From assembly GCA_004380135.1 (NCBI GenBank), contig QXCR01000054.1, forward strand, positions 62,001 through 126,000: a stretch of 64,000 nucleotides of DNA, given 5' to 3'. The notes beneath the pieces were generated by a model that was not told the DNA's origin, did no database searches, and worked only from the letters and a program-made list of their open reading frames with translations. Positions 10,159 through 20,825 of the stretch are shown here, piece by piece. The stretch is from Stemphylium vesicarium (lineage: Eukaryota > Ascomycota > Dothideomycetes > Pleosporales > Pleosporaceae). Each line of letters begins with the position of its first letter. Positions within the stretch are counted from its first letter, which is position 1. Position numbers and translations under genes: made by a program.

Positions 10159-12967
10159 TTACTTCAGGTTTGCTAAACAAGATTGGGTAAGTCGACGAAT
10201 GACGGAGAAAAAAGGAGATGAGAAAAAAGAACAGAAAATATGGTCGAAAATGACAATCTGTCCACAGCCGCAGAATCGATCGTTTCTCAAGCCCTGATAG
10301 CGGGCATTCTCCTCATCGTCGTGCCCATGTACATCAGTAACGTATTTCTCAAACTCGTTGACTACATCAACAGCTTGCTCCACATGGGTATAGCTCATCT
10401 TCACGCGCTGATATCGTGCTAGCTGACGAGCTGTGTTCACAGCATTCCTGATCTGTCTGCCGTTCATGTTATTGCGCGCCAGGATGTCGGTTTCCTCGCG
10501 AATACCTTCGACATTAACTTCACCCTCTGGATGCAACAGCAGCTTGACGAAATTTGTCCATACCTCGAAGCGTCCTTTGACGTCGAGAGGCGGATACTGA
10601 AGGGCTAGCTGAGCGCGAGACTTGACAGCTTCGTCGAAAACTCCGATGCGATTCGTCGTTAGGATTAGAATACCGCCGTGGTATTCCAGGGCACGTAAAA
10701 ATACAGATACAACTGCGTTGCGTTGCAAGTCCATCATTGTCCTTGCTTCAAGGAACACGTCTGCCTCGCCGAGCAGTACAATACATCCCCATGTACTGCC
10801 GAAAGACAGAACCGTCTCGAAGTACTTCTCAACGGTCTCTGGATCTATACCAATGTCACCACACGACACCTTGTAAAGTGGACGTTCGACAAGTTCTGCG
10901 ATATATTCCGCAGTGAGGGTCTTCCCAGTTCCTGGCCTGCCATGGAGGAGAATGATCAGCCCTTCTCCTTTGCCTTCTATAAAGTCGGATCGAACAGCGG
11001 GCTCGTTCTTTATGTGAATTGTAACCAGGGCTTTCACCAGATCTAGGCTGGTAAATGGGTCTCCACATCGGGAACTCATTTTCCGTGATATCTCCACCAC
11101 TTCTTATGCAATCTAGACAATAAATAGCTTATATTATAGCTAGAATCTAGATCTATATCTTATATATAGAATATTTTTACCTAGTTAGGATAGCTAGCTA
11201 GATATCTTAGATTAGAGTAAAATAAGGAGACCTAACTCTTAGCAACGTAGGTTAGCTAATAACCTTTTTATTATTAGCTTAAGAGAAAGACTTTCTATAT
11301 ATAAAATCTAGATATAGATTTAGGCTATAGAATAAGCTATTAATTGTCTATATTGGGTTATTATGTATAGAGATATCGCGGATTTGAGTTCCCGATGAGG
11401 AGACCCATTTGCCAGCCTAGTGGTGGAGATATCACGGAAAATGAGTTCCCGATGTGGAGACCCATTTACCAGCCTAACCAGATCCTTCTTGGACTGCTTT
11501 AGAACTAGCCTGTGGTCGAATGCCTCTTTGTTCCAGTTGATGTTTTGAATGTGGTCAACTTCTAGCTTGTCTGTGGCTACTTTCAGCTTCAATGGCTTGT
11601 AGAGAGAGGCACATTACTTACCCCACTTCTTACTGCGAAAGCTAAAGCCTTTAATGGTTGGCGGTAGCATGAGAACAAACGAGCCTTCTGGGGGCTCCTC
11701 CTCAAATACATCATCGCTAAGCTCGTTGTGGGTTGCTGGCTGGTCGTCAGGACGGTGCATCATCTTGTAAGTATTCATATCCACCATGTATCGAATATTA
11801 GCCTTTTTATTGTCAGTAAGAGTTGCTCTGTACTCTGCGGGATTTACGTTACCAGCTGCGTAATGAGTCCTTCCAAGGGCTCACTGTAGTCCACGTATTT
11901 TCGCCGGCGGCAGGCCCAGAAAGTATTTCCACGCCTCCGCAGCCGGGACTCGATATTGTCCTTTGCGTATCGAATAGGATAGACCGCAAGATCTGTGATG
12001 GCACATTCTTGGGTATTGGCAGGCCAGGGCTTGGAAAGAACAGTACGCCGTCGGGAAAAGCTACCATCGAACTCCCAAGTCCAGCATTCCAGTCTGAGTT
12101 CAGTCTCATTGGGCAAAGGACAGGAGGTGACCGTGAACGCTCGGGTTTGGTCCCCCCCCATTGTGATGACGATGTCGCCTGGCCGAAATAGCATCGCCCA
12201 ATATCTTCGGCTTGTCATACCCAATTCGGCAAGTCTTGCCATCTCTTCGTAGTCAGATTTCAAGTGCCCTTTTAGATAACTGTACAGGTACTCTAGGGCG
12301 TTTCTCTGTTGTAAATTCAATACGCTTGTCAACGATCCGTTAAGAAGATGCCTAGAATGATAGAGCCCTAAATAAGGAGAATGAAATTCCTCCTCGAGTT
12401 TCCAAGCAACGATCCCATCCGTATGTTGACCTTTCATCATGTCCAGAGCATTTTGTAGGCGCTTAGATAAAGCGATATGTTCTGATACCTGCTTCCCTGG
12501 GTGGTAATCCCCTTGGAGGATATGGAAATAAGATTCGACTTTGGTACTGACTTTTTGCGGCATTTTAGGCATTGGAAGGCGTACAAATGTGTGTTCGAGG
12601 TCCCCATGATGCTGCTCGCAGTCGTAGTTGATATAAACTATAAAGAAAATATCCGGATTGTCTTCCAAATGACTATCCAAGTCTGTCAAACGACTTTGGC
12701 CATGCAATGTAGTCATACGGTTGTCATCCTTCCTTAGGGCGGGCAAGTCGGAAAATTTGCATACTTCTCGTGGTTCAAATAGAAATGATTTACACCTGCG
12801 CAGTGGACGCGGTGGACATCAAGATGCTGTTTTGTCGGAGATGTGTTTAATAGACGTTCGCGTTTGTAGCTGTCCGTTCTGGCCGGCTTTTGCCCCGTGG
12901 CAGAGTCTTTGCCAGGAGATTCATCACTAGGCTCTCGAAATCGCTTTTTGCTGGCATCCGGGTTCAT
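10159..12967 (-). pseudogene. AAA+ ATPase gene split by a MITE
   Basis: The reading belongs to the large fungal AAA+ proteins with a DUF7025-like N-terminal half. The ATPase half (10159 to about 11035) has Walker A HGRPGTGKT, a Walker B-like CIVLLGEADVFLE and a sensor-like ILILTTNRIGVFDEAV. The upstream half holds NPDIFFIVYINYDC, PGDIVITMGG, YPIRYAKDNIESRLRRRG and NINWNKEAFDHRLVLKQ. An element at 11044-11476 sits within the KKDLV-KALVTIH region, flanked by the 8-bp duplication ACCAGATC. Removing the element and one duplication would leave an open frame across the junction. Two further apparent shifts occur: one near 12750 (before DLPALRKDD) and one near 11850 (before TLTDNKKANIRYMVDM). An intron with a GTAAGT donor lies near 11620. 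Note Glu in place of the usual second Asp in Walker B (GEAD). The gene is almost certainly dead; partial transcripts remain possible. Confidence 0.7.
11044..11476. mobile_element. Foldback MITE, chimeric copy with two right ends
   Basis: The element starts TAGGCTGGTAAATGGGTC and ends with the inverted form GACCCATTTACCAGCCTA. It is flanked by ACCAGATC at 11036-11043 and again at 11477-11484. A complete 376-bp element ends at 11419 with TTTGCCAGCCTA, and a second 57-bp right end (11420-11476) follows directly. The left arm matches the copies at 13062 and 43477; the right arm up to 11419 matches the left end of the copy at 15163. The interior is AT-rich and largely self-complementary, with no coding capacity. 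The 8-bp duplication suggests a hAT-type transposase acting in trans, although the fifth terminal base (C) departs from the usual hAT terminal consensus. Confidence 0.85.
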
Positions 12968-13061
12968 GTTGAACAGTTTTCCACACTTTGTAACGTGTGC
13001 GGTACCTTAGACGACAAGGGGTATGCGTCACATAAAGGACGGGGCTTTTATACATACTATT

Positions 13062-13438
13062 TAGGCTAGTAAATAGGTCTCTATATTAGGAACTCATTTT
13101 CTATAATATCTCTACTACTTCTTATACAATCTAGAAAATAAATAGCTTATATTATAGCTAGAATCTAGATCTATATCTTATATATAGAATATTTTTACCT
13201 AGCTAAAATAGCTAGCTAGATATCTTAGATTAGAGTAAAATAAGGAGACCTAACTCTTAGTAACGTAGGTTAGCTAATAACTTTCTACCTATTAGATTTA
13301 GAGAAAGACTTCCTATTTATAAGATATAGATCTAGATTTTAGCTATAATATAAGCTATTTATTGTCCAGATTGCATAAGAAGTGGTGGAGATATCACGGA
13401 AAATGAGTTCCCGATGTGGAGACCCATTTACCAGCCTA
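13062..13438. mobile_element. Foldback MITE, left arm RIP-like
   Basis: A 377-bp copy of the same family. The right end is intact (GACCCATTTACCAGCCTA), while the left end reads TAGGCTAGTAAATAGGTC. The left arm differs from other copies almost only by C-to-T and G-to-A changes. The flanking duplications are ATACTATT (13054-13061) and ATACCGTT (13439-13446); they differ only by a CG-to-TA change, so the mutated tract includes the left flank. The element lies just upstream of the split AAA+ ATPase gene. Confidence 0.85.
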
Positions 13439-13446
13439 ATACCGTT

Positions 13447-14170
13447 ATACCTTCACCGGTTATTGGCAGCTCCTTAAGTCACATGTAGCCGCAAGCATGT
13501 CAAAGCTATTTGATTGGCGGTTGCTAGAGCAACCGTGTCACGGTTTGGGGTCTCTACTGCTCCTGCTCTTCACCTCCTCGCGGCTACTCACCTTAGCGAG
13601 CTGTGCCTATCTGGGACTAGCACTGTTTGCTGTCACCAACCTACATATTCTGTTTGTAGCCTCACACAATACAACCTCAGTTCAATCCTTCAATTCTTCC
13701 TGCACTCCATCCTTGACAAACCACGTATGCACGGCTCCTATAGGATTGTGCACCAATTGAAGCGGGATCACGGAGCTCAGCCCCGCTTGGCACAGCTTTA
13801 GTATTCCGGTTCTATGCCCTATCTGATATCGATGCATCCTTCAACAATAATCGCAAAGAACTAGACTAAGGAGACCGCTTGTAGTTGAAGGTACTGACAA
13901 CCCGCGGTCTGCATGATACCCTCGCTCTGCTCAACTATTCAACTTCGCAGTCCTTACAAACAACACCACTAACATAGGTTTCAAGTTATACAATAACATG
14001 CCCCACTCTTTCTCTTCTAGCGCAATATTTTCCTGTAAGTGGAAAAGAGTTCTTAGATGAACGAAGCTATTACAAGGTATACAATTATCACAACTAATAC
14101 CCCTCAACACCTGTTTTCGATGTTAAATTGAGCTAGGCGCGATCCTCCTACAGTTGACTTTGATACGAAC
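13447..14170. other. Gene-free stretch with a repeat copy
   Basis: Holds one copy of the second repeat family (13537-13705) and otherwise no convincing coding sequence. Confidence 0.4.
13537..13705 (+). repeat. Second repeat family, copy A
   Basis: About 165 bp starting GTCACGGTTTGGGGTCTC and ending near CAATTCTTCCTGCAC. It is similar over its length to 38942-39085 (same strand) and to 18993-19152 (opposite strand). The open frames through it are not conserved between copies. No terminal inverted repeats are obvious. Confidence 0.65.
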
Positions 14171-14790
14171 TTAGACCTCTGCCGGCCCGGCAAAGTCGAA
14201 GTCACCAAATTTTCCCAGACCATCGTTATCACCCGTGTTAAGCAAGCTATCAAGATCAAAAGCTTCCGGATTTCCCCCGTCATCCGGAGAATTCAGACCC
14301 AGATCAAATCCACTCGGATCCGGGTCTACGGAGCCAACCAGCGCTTCTGTTAGATGACACTATTTTCTCCATATATGTGGAGCATTCTCACATGATGGGC
14401 CGTCGACAGTCGGTAGCGAATTCAACGGATCCAAGATGTTTTGCTGGGACAGCGGCTCAGCGGTTGTGGGTCCCTGATCGCGTTTTGGGTTGGAGAAGCG
14501 CAGTCCTTCTAAGACTATGCACAGTATCTCTCGAGTCTTGATACCACTCTTTGTGCGGTCCTTTGAGATGGTGGAGTCCAGGTCCCTTTTTGCGTACCTA
14601 ATTGCCAACGCTCATGTTGTCATGAGCTGAATCGCGGGCCAGGTACACTGTGTCTGCGCCAAACGGATTAAACGAACTGTGCAGCGACGGCGTCGTGCGG
14701 GACCAGTCATTTGGCGGGCTGCTGGCCCGCCTATTCCCTTGTTTTGCTAGATTCATCATCGTGTACATAGCCCCCATGCGCTGTCGATGG
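14171..14790 (-). pseudogene. Decayed coding block, unrecognised
   Basis: On the minus strand three stretches look protein-like. They are NPFGADTVYLARDSAHDN in one frame, then KRDLDSTISKDRTKSGIKTR and EGLRFSNPKRDQGPTTAEP in another, then an acidic tail with DPDPSGFDLGL and GDNDGLGNFGDFDFAGPAEV ending at a TAA at 14171. A TAG at 14360-14362 interrupts the second and third stretches, although a 46-49 base intron with donor GTGAGA and branch CTAAC could remove it. An apparent frame change lies near 14610. The acidic tail and basic middle would suit a transcription factor, but no domain is recognised. Confidence 0.35.
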
Positions 14791-15162
14791 CAGGTTCCTT
14801 TGGCTGTGCGGGCCGTTGTAGTTTAGAGACACGAGATCCTAGTAGCACGGGAGCTGCTGGAGTCGAAGGTAAAGCTGAATTTCACTAACGTTGTTGGCCA
14901 TAGCGAGAGCGATCTGATGGCATTGCGCTTCTTGTCTGTTGAAGCACAATTGAAATGTTCTGTCCTTTCTTGGTGTTGGTGATGAATGGAAATTAGCCGT
15001 GCCAGACTGATGAGATTAGTCGCCTGACACGTCGGCCTAGACATGCATCTACTGCCTCGACCTTCTCGCACATCGCATTCTCCAACAATCACGAAGCTAA
15101 AGTATGTACCTCAGAAGTCTTCCTTCTCCTGTGAATCCCGGCTTTGTCGGGCGGCGCTCGTG
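14791..15162. other. Spacer with no visible gene
   Basis: Nothing recognised. It ends at the target duplication CGCTCGTG of the next MITE. Confidence 0.3.
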
Positions 15163-15538
15163 TAGGCTGGCAAATGGGTCTCCTCATCGGGAACTCAAAT
15201 CCGCGATATCTCTATACATAATAACCCAATATAGACAATTAATAGCTTATTCTATAGCCTAAATCTATATCTAGATTTTATATATAGAAAGTCTTTCTCT
15301 TAAGCTAATAATAAAAAGGTTATTAGCTAACCTACGTTGCTAAGAGTTAGGTCTCTATATTTTACTCTAAACTAAGATATCTAGCTAGGTACTATAGCTA
15401 GCTAGATGCTTTCTATATATAAAATACAGGCCTATATTTAGGCTATAAAATAAGCTATTAATCGTCTAAATTAGGTTAGAGCCTGTAGAGATATTGCAGC
15501 TTTTTAGATCCCGATGTGGAGACCCATTTACCAGCCTA
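15163..15538. mobile_element. Foldback MITE, divergent subfamily copy
   Basis: A 376-bp copy with ends TAGGCTGGCAAATGGGTC and GACCCATTTACCAGCCTA, flanked by the perfect 8-bp duplication CGCTCGTG (15155-15162 and 15539-15546). Its left arm carries the variant (CTCAAATCCGCGATATC) found inside the right arm of the chimeric copy at 11044. Its right arm is a third variant. No coding capacity. Confidence 0.85.
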
Positions 15539-15839
15539 CGCTCGTGCTGCTTGTCAGTGGCACTGGGATAGAACATGCGGTGAATCGTGTTGTATATTGT
15601 GCTACGGGAACTGAGATCTATATCTCTGCTGGCTAGCGTTGTGGGCGCTAAGCTTTGTACGTACTAGCCTGGAGTGAGTGAGAGATGGGATGGAACCTGG
15701 GTCATATACCCTGAGGCCCACACGGTGGCTGACACTGCTTGTCGTAATTATGTCTGCACTGGTAATGCGCGACGCTCATTCGTCCTGGTACATGCCAACT
15801 CCAGGCAGAGCGTAGGTAAGCCCGGCCTTTCAGACACGG

Positions 15840-17674
15840 ACCATGTAGAAAGGCTGAGGTGCTGACATGTGTAGAAGTCGAAATGTCGCAAAAGAGGCAT
15901 ACCAGACCGCTATCAAAAGGCTCAAAGATGAGCTCCACATATCCCTAGATGCGTCAAGCTCAAGCACGCCTAATGCATCCGCGAAAGACGTACTTGTCGT
16001 CGTTGAGACAGCAAGGCTGAAGTACGAAGACAAGAGCAAAGAGCATACAGGCATACGAAGTCCCTCTAAAGACTTTCGTCGCGCATGTTGTATTATAGCA
16101 AGGTCTTGAGTACCCTAGCGCGACATCACCCCGAGTACGTGGCTCTAGCCTGGGGTGCGTTGAAGCTAGTCCTGACGGTATGTCATGACCCACTCGTTGC
16201 ATCGCACCCACCCCAAAGTTACTGACATATTAGTCAACAGGGCATCATAAACCAAGCCAGCCTCCTTGAAAAGCTGTCACAGGCCCTTATCGCAATCGGC
16301 GACGTCTCCCCCGACTTGATCTCAATGCCGAGCTGTACCAAACCGAGTACATGGAAGCTACACTCTCGAGACTGTACGCGTACATCATACTCTTCTTCCG
16401 TCTGTGCGTCCGATGGTACAACAAAAGCTCATTGGGTCGGTTCTTGTCAGCCATTCCAACGCCATTCGAGCTCGATTACCAAGAGCTGGTAGAGAAAATC
16501 CAGCAGTGTTCGCAGGCCGTGGACGACCTCGCGAATGCCGGCGCACGGGCTGAGATCCGCCACGTCAGGACGCTTGCTGATCTGCAGCATATTCAACTCC
16601 GCGAGCATGATGTGAAGCTGTCTCAAGTGCTTGAAAGGCAGAAGAAGAGTGACGAATTCCTGACTCAGATGATACAGGTTGCAACGTCACACAAGACCAT
16701 CACAGAGCGTATGGGCGAAGATGTCCGCAGTATAAGTCAAGGTGTATACTGCGTTGAGTTCCACCACGTGCTTAAATTCTTCGCGCCAATAATACTGCCA
16801 GAAACCGCGCTCTTGAAGGTTCAATCCCTCATTCGCCGCAACTAGACTCCAACCTTGCCCACCACAGATGACCTCAAAGTGAGGAACACCATCCAGAAAT
16901 GGGCGCTGAGCGACGCGTCATCACTCTTAATCGTACAAGTCTGTCTCCGTGCGCAGAGGCAAGCCAAAAAACTGGCGACAGCAGACTTGCCAACAAGCAA
17001 GCCAATCAAGCCAATCTAACTACATTCAGTAATATCTTAACCTATGCGAGTTAGTTGATTACCACATTAACTTAGACCAGCTTGATTGGCTTGCTTGTTG
17101 GCAAGTCTGCGCGACGGGCGTGATTGAAAAACTCAAGTCGGGTACCCTTTGCGTCTTTTGGAATGTCGCACTGCCGAACGGGTCTCCGAGTGCTTGCAGC
17201 ATGACCGAGGTTTTCAAGAGTATCATCTTCCAGATCCTGCAGCACTCGGGCAACATGTTCAGCACCTTCGCCGAGCAACTGAAACTTTCCAAGACCAATG
17301 GTACCCACACCGAGAGCGAGTGGGTGGATCTCCTTTGCCTTCTCTTTTCTAAACTTCCCAAAGCCTCCCTCATCATCGAAACCGAAAAACTCCACAAAAG
17401 CTACCACCACGAACCAGATTGGGCCAAACGCTTCTGGGGGTACCTCCAGAGCATAGTTGATCGAAATACGGCAGCGGGGAACGAGTTGAAGCTGCTACTG
17501 ATCGTGCATGGCAACACTTTCCAGATCGCCTCGAATGAGTCGGGCACTGCAAATATTATAGTAGCCTCACTGAGGCCTCCCACTCCGGTGCCTCCGCGCT
17601 TTCAACATAAGGTGCGCTGTTCTGGGTTGATGGCTCAAGGATGGAAGTTGCAGAGACCGAAGGTAGGAATTTAG
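15840..17674 (+). pseudogene. Broken DUF7708-type (STAND/NLR-like) gene
   Basis: The translation resembles fungal DUF7708 proteins, often the N-terminal part of NACHT/STAND proteins. Visible pieces are HHPEYVALAWGALKLVLT, then (after a GTATGT...AACAG intron at about 16179-16240) NQASLLEKLSQALIAIGDVS, then LSRLYAYIILFFRLCVRWYN and IRHVRTLADLQHIQLREHDV. Lesions are a shift near 16080-16100, loss of one base near 16317 (DLDLNAELYQ is restored by one added base), TAG at 16843-16845, and a foldback insertion at 16981-17110 that also changes frame. The last part (17111-17674) remains open and includes LPKASLIIETEKLHKSY. There is no P-loop in the readable part, so even the ancestor may have lacked the ATPase module. 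Confidence 0.6.
16981..17110. repeat. Perfect 31-bp inverted repeat (foldback insertion)
   Basis: Bases 16981-17011 (GCAGACTTGCCAACAAGC...) are repeated exactly in inverted form at 17080-17110, with a 68-bp AT-rich spacer whose ends are also weakly complementary. GCGAC occurs on both sides, one base from the left arm and directly after the right arm, possibly a 5-bp duplication. It interrupts the DUF7708 reading frame between LRAQRQAKKLATAD and VIEKLKSGTLC. Confidence 0.75.
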
Positions 17675-17741
17675 TGGCGATGTCGCGTCAGGCATGGTGT
17701 GAAGTGTTTGGATCTGTGTCTTCGTGGAGACTTGTGCCATT

Positions 17742-18077
17742 CTAAGTGCGGCTTTGCTCCGATAGAGAGGTGTTGAAGTAAAGCGGGATAGACGGACAAG
17801 GTTGCAATTCGACAAAGGTTTCATCTTCGGCGCGCAAATTTCGTCGTGAACTGTGTTGCGTGCCAGCTAAGGCCTCGATGTCAATGTCTCGATCTGTACA
17901 TAATGAGTTGACAGACTCTGAAAGGCCAGGATAGTACATACTGCGCGACCAAGCGGCCATCAGGCTTCGACAGAAGAGGCAACATAGTGAGTCCCTGTAG
18001 TGTAGTCCAGCAAGAGTAGCCAGGAGAGTGAAGATACCGAAACATATAACCAAGGTAGTCTCGTTGGTATCGGACAT
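17742..18077 (-). CDS. Small single-pass membrane protein, hypothetical
   Basis: A 111-aa frame with an ATG start. The N-terminus MSDTNE is followed by a hydrophobic segment (about residues 8-26, TTLVICFGIFTLLATLAGL). Then comes a Cys- and Arg-bearing stretch and a polar acidic tail (RNLRAEDETFVEL). It is convergent with the DUF7708 pseudogene, ending 68 bp from its stop. I do not recognise a family. Composition and a clean start support a real small gene, but it may also be a relic. Confidence 0.4.
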   Translation of the reverse strand: MSDTNETTLVICFGIFTLLATLAGLHYRDSLCCLFCRSLMAAWSRSMYYPGLSESVNSLCTDRDIDIEALAGTQHSSRRNLRAEDETFVELQPCPSIPLYFNTSLSEQSRT

Positions 18078-18159
18078 TGCGTTACACCACGCGGATTGTT
18101 ATGTGGTAATGGTACAGAGGCTACTTGGCAATGCAAGTCTTCAGTGAATGTATGCACTG

Positions 18160-18992
18160 ATACCTATGATAGGTAGGTAATGAGTAGCTCAAATTTATGT
18201 CTTGAATCTTGTCTTTGAATCGATGGCGGAAAGAGTGCTTGTGATATTCTGAACTGGTAGGAAAGCCATGGGAGTTTATACTTGCACCATCCGTACGGCC
18301 TGACCGCTAGGGACAGGTGGCCCGTGCTCAATGTTGCGCGTAGGTGGACTGGCATAGGTATACTTAAGGTAGGGGGCAGTGCTTGTCGGCGCTTTGACGA
18401 CGCGCTAGGCGGAACGCGCCAGGCGGCAGGGACCTCTGTGATGGCAAAATAGGCAGGTTATGGCCATAGCGTCGAGTAGACGCAGGCCTGCACAGGCGGT
18501 GATTGGCTGCGAAGCCAATGCTCATGGCACGGAATGTCCAGGTGGAGGCGGTGCAGCAGGGATCAGAGCATGCAGGCCTGCAGATTTCCCCGCGAGGACA
18601 GGGTTTAGCAGATGGAAGCGCCTTAGTCGTGTAGGAGCCCGGGTCGTTTCTGGCTTTTCCGGAAGTGTCAAGGACACGCCAATCCCTTCGCGTGCATACG
18701 TAGGGCTTGTCAGTAGTCCCCAGGCTGCGTGGCCTTGCCGGCCTGTCACCAAAAGGCCGGCGGTGGTGGCGTCGAGGTGCAAATTGCGCGCAACGGCAGA
18801 AGTCATCCGGCAGCGTGGCATGGCGGTTCAGAAGCACGGACGCCCTGCTGCACCAGCCCTACAAGCGCCGTCACTTGCTGTCCTCCCCCCTTGCGCGGCT
18901 TGTCGCTCTTGGCAAGGTCCATCTCAAACCGACCTCCTTCAGCTTCGACAGACGATAATCTGTCGGAGTTGTTGAACGCACGCATAGGGTAA
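18160..18992. other. GC-rich island without recognised gene
   Basis: About 18370-18960 is clearly more GC-rich than its surroundings and is open on both strands (18460-18975 plus, 18364-18837 minus). This is expected from composition alone, and neither translation shows a domain. A small hairpin CGACAGA-CGATAA-TCTGTCG lies near 18946-18965. Confidence 0.35.
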
Positions 18993-19152
18993 AAGTTGAG
19001 GATTGACTGAGGTTGTATTGTAGAAGCTATGGAAGGTTTATGTAGGTGAGTGACCGTAAACAGCGCTAGCCTAGATAGGCGTAGCTCGCTAAGGTGAGTA
19101 GTCGCGAGTGCAGTGAGAGCAGGAGAGCAGGAAAGAACCCCAAACCGTGACA
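18993..19152 (-). repeat. Second repeat family, copy C
   Basis: The reverse complement begins TGTCACGGTTTGGGGTTC and runs through ACTCACCTTAGCGAGCTACG to CAACCTCAGTCAATCC. It corresponds to copies A (13537) and B (38942). It differs by small indels near its start. Confidence 0.65.
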
Positions 19153-19409
19153 TAATCGGTGTTGCGGGAGCATGCAGCGATCAAATCGGATGCACAGCGG
19201 CCCTCCTGTGTCAGATTGGAAGATGCACTATGCAACGCCCTGCCATCTGCCATATGGCCTGGGCATGGCATTCCTTGTCCCCCTCCATGGTTATTTTGGG
19301 GCGGCGTGCCTACAGTGGTGGGACACTCTACATGCTCCCTCCATCTCGATTGGTGTCCGTGTCTCTGCCGCTGCCTCAGCTATCACAAATCTGCTATTCG
19401 GGTAGCCCG

Positions 19410-19437
19410 TAGTCCATAGTCCATAGTCCATAGTCCA
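19410..19437. repeat. (TAGTCCA)4 tandem repeat
   Basis: Four perfect copies of the 7-base unit TAGTCCA. No other role seen. Confidence 0.85.
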
Positions 19438-19924
19438 TGGCCAGGTAGGCGGCGGTGCAGCTACTTTGGAGACAGCGCGAACCAGCAAGTCATGGGCCAT
19501 GTCAACATTTATTGATTCTTGCCGGCGATATGGATAGCACTCTTGCAACTACCGTTCCTCTAACCGTTTTACTAAAACATGATGCGCTTCGCAGAGATGC
19601 GGGTGGTATCAGGAAATCAGCCAGACAGCAGACTTGGCTAGAAATGTTCGCCAGGTATGTGAGGCCTTTTCTCCAAACACCTCTTGACCTCAAGAAAAGC
19701 CGTGCTAGACAAATCGCTTAGCCTTCATATTGCGAAGTCTCCGAATTGCGAAATGGCTAGGTTTTACTTGAAGATCAGGACCTGGGGGGAAGAGTTGCGG
19801 TTCCCACTACGTGTACCAGTCTTTTCCGTGAGTAGACGCACAAGTATGCGTGGGCAAAACAACCTCGAGATGAACTCCATGACGTTGTAAGCGTCTGTCA
19901 AGGCGTACCTCTTGCATCTGAGAG

Positions 19925-20073
19925 CACCAATCGCCTGTGATCCTTGAACCCCAATCGCATTTCACCATCAGATTCTTGCGCCAAGCTCGATGGGTGGGCC
20001 CTGCACACGGGAACACCAGTCGACTCTGATGCCCCAACCCCAGTCTCGTTTCACCCTCAGCATGTGCGCCAAG
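19925..20073. repeat. Diverged direct repeat, period 89
   Basis: The roughly 60-bp stretch from 19925 (CACCAATCGCCTGTGATC...) recurs at about three quarters identity from 20014 (CACCAGTCGACTCTGATG...). The spacing suggests an old tandem duplication. Confidence 0.45.
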
Positions 20074-20825
20074 GCCCATCTCTGCACCTTTGTGCGCTAC
20101 CTGCACTAGCTGCATGCTAAGTGCTCTAGGGCTGTAATATATCTCCAAAGACTGCCATGTAGTTGCAACACGGAACACTCTGTGTCAGGGCCAAATCAGC
20201 CCAATGATATGAAGTTTGGCGGAGACCCAGGCTGTGGTCGAAGGCGCTGACAATCCGCGATCGTATCATAGGAGGGCATGAAGCAGCTGCGCATCTCGGG
20301 CGAAGGCAGCTCCTCCATTGCGTCCTGAAAAAGCAACTGATAACGACAGAAAATTGGCCTCTTAGCTTGACCTAATTACGAGATGACCCATTACTCTCTG
20401 GGTAAATACTGAGATGTAGAAAAGTTTAAGTGTTTCTTCGGGAATTTGGAATCTACGGTAGTTGCAAAAAGGGAGCAACGAAACTTGTATACTTGTTCCC
20501 GATTAATGCCTGGATTGCGCAAGAGTCTGCTGATCTGGTAACCTGTGGACCGAGAAGCGGGATGGGTTGCCGGGGCTGATCTCGAATATCAAGAATGCCG
20601 CCAACATGACGTACGCGTACGCTGAAGGTGTACTGATTGAGGGGAGCGTGGGCGCGCAAAGCACGCGCACGTGACGTAGCATAACGCGTCGCGCGTTCGC
20701 TACCAATCAGCCCAACTCCATCAACCAGAAACCCCTCATACACACCCCATCGTCACCTCCCATCGTCGGCACACATACATCGACTTTTCGCCCGAACACC
20801 TTTACCTCAACCTTTCCCTCACAAA

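Larger units (their letters stand above)
19153..20825. other. Gene-free stretch with small repeats
   Basis: Contains a four-unit TAGTCCA tandem repeat and a diverged direct repeat (listed separately). No protein-coding gene is recognised. The last 150 bases, CA- and CT-rich, are probably the promoter and 5' UTR of the following gene. Confidence 0.4.

Noticed and set aside
11044..15538. LTR retrotransposon or reverse transcriptase in the repeat block
   Set aside because: No long terminal direct repeats, primer site or polymerase motifs; the repeats have short inverted ends and 8-bp duplications.
18364..18975. 171-aa plus and 157-aa minus frames in the GC-rich island
   Set aside because: Both strands are open because of base composition; neither translation has a domain or balanced composition.
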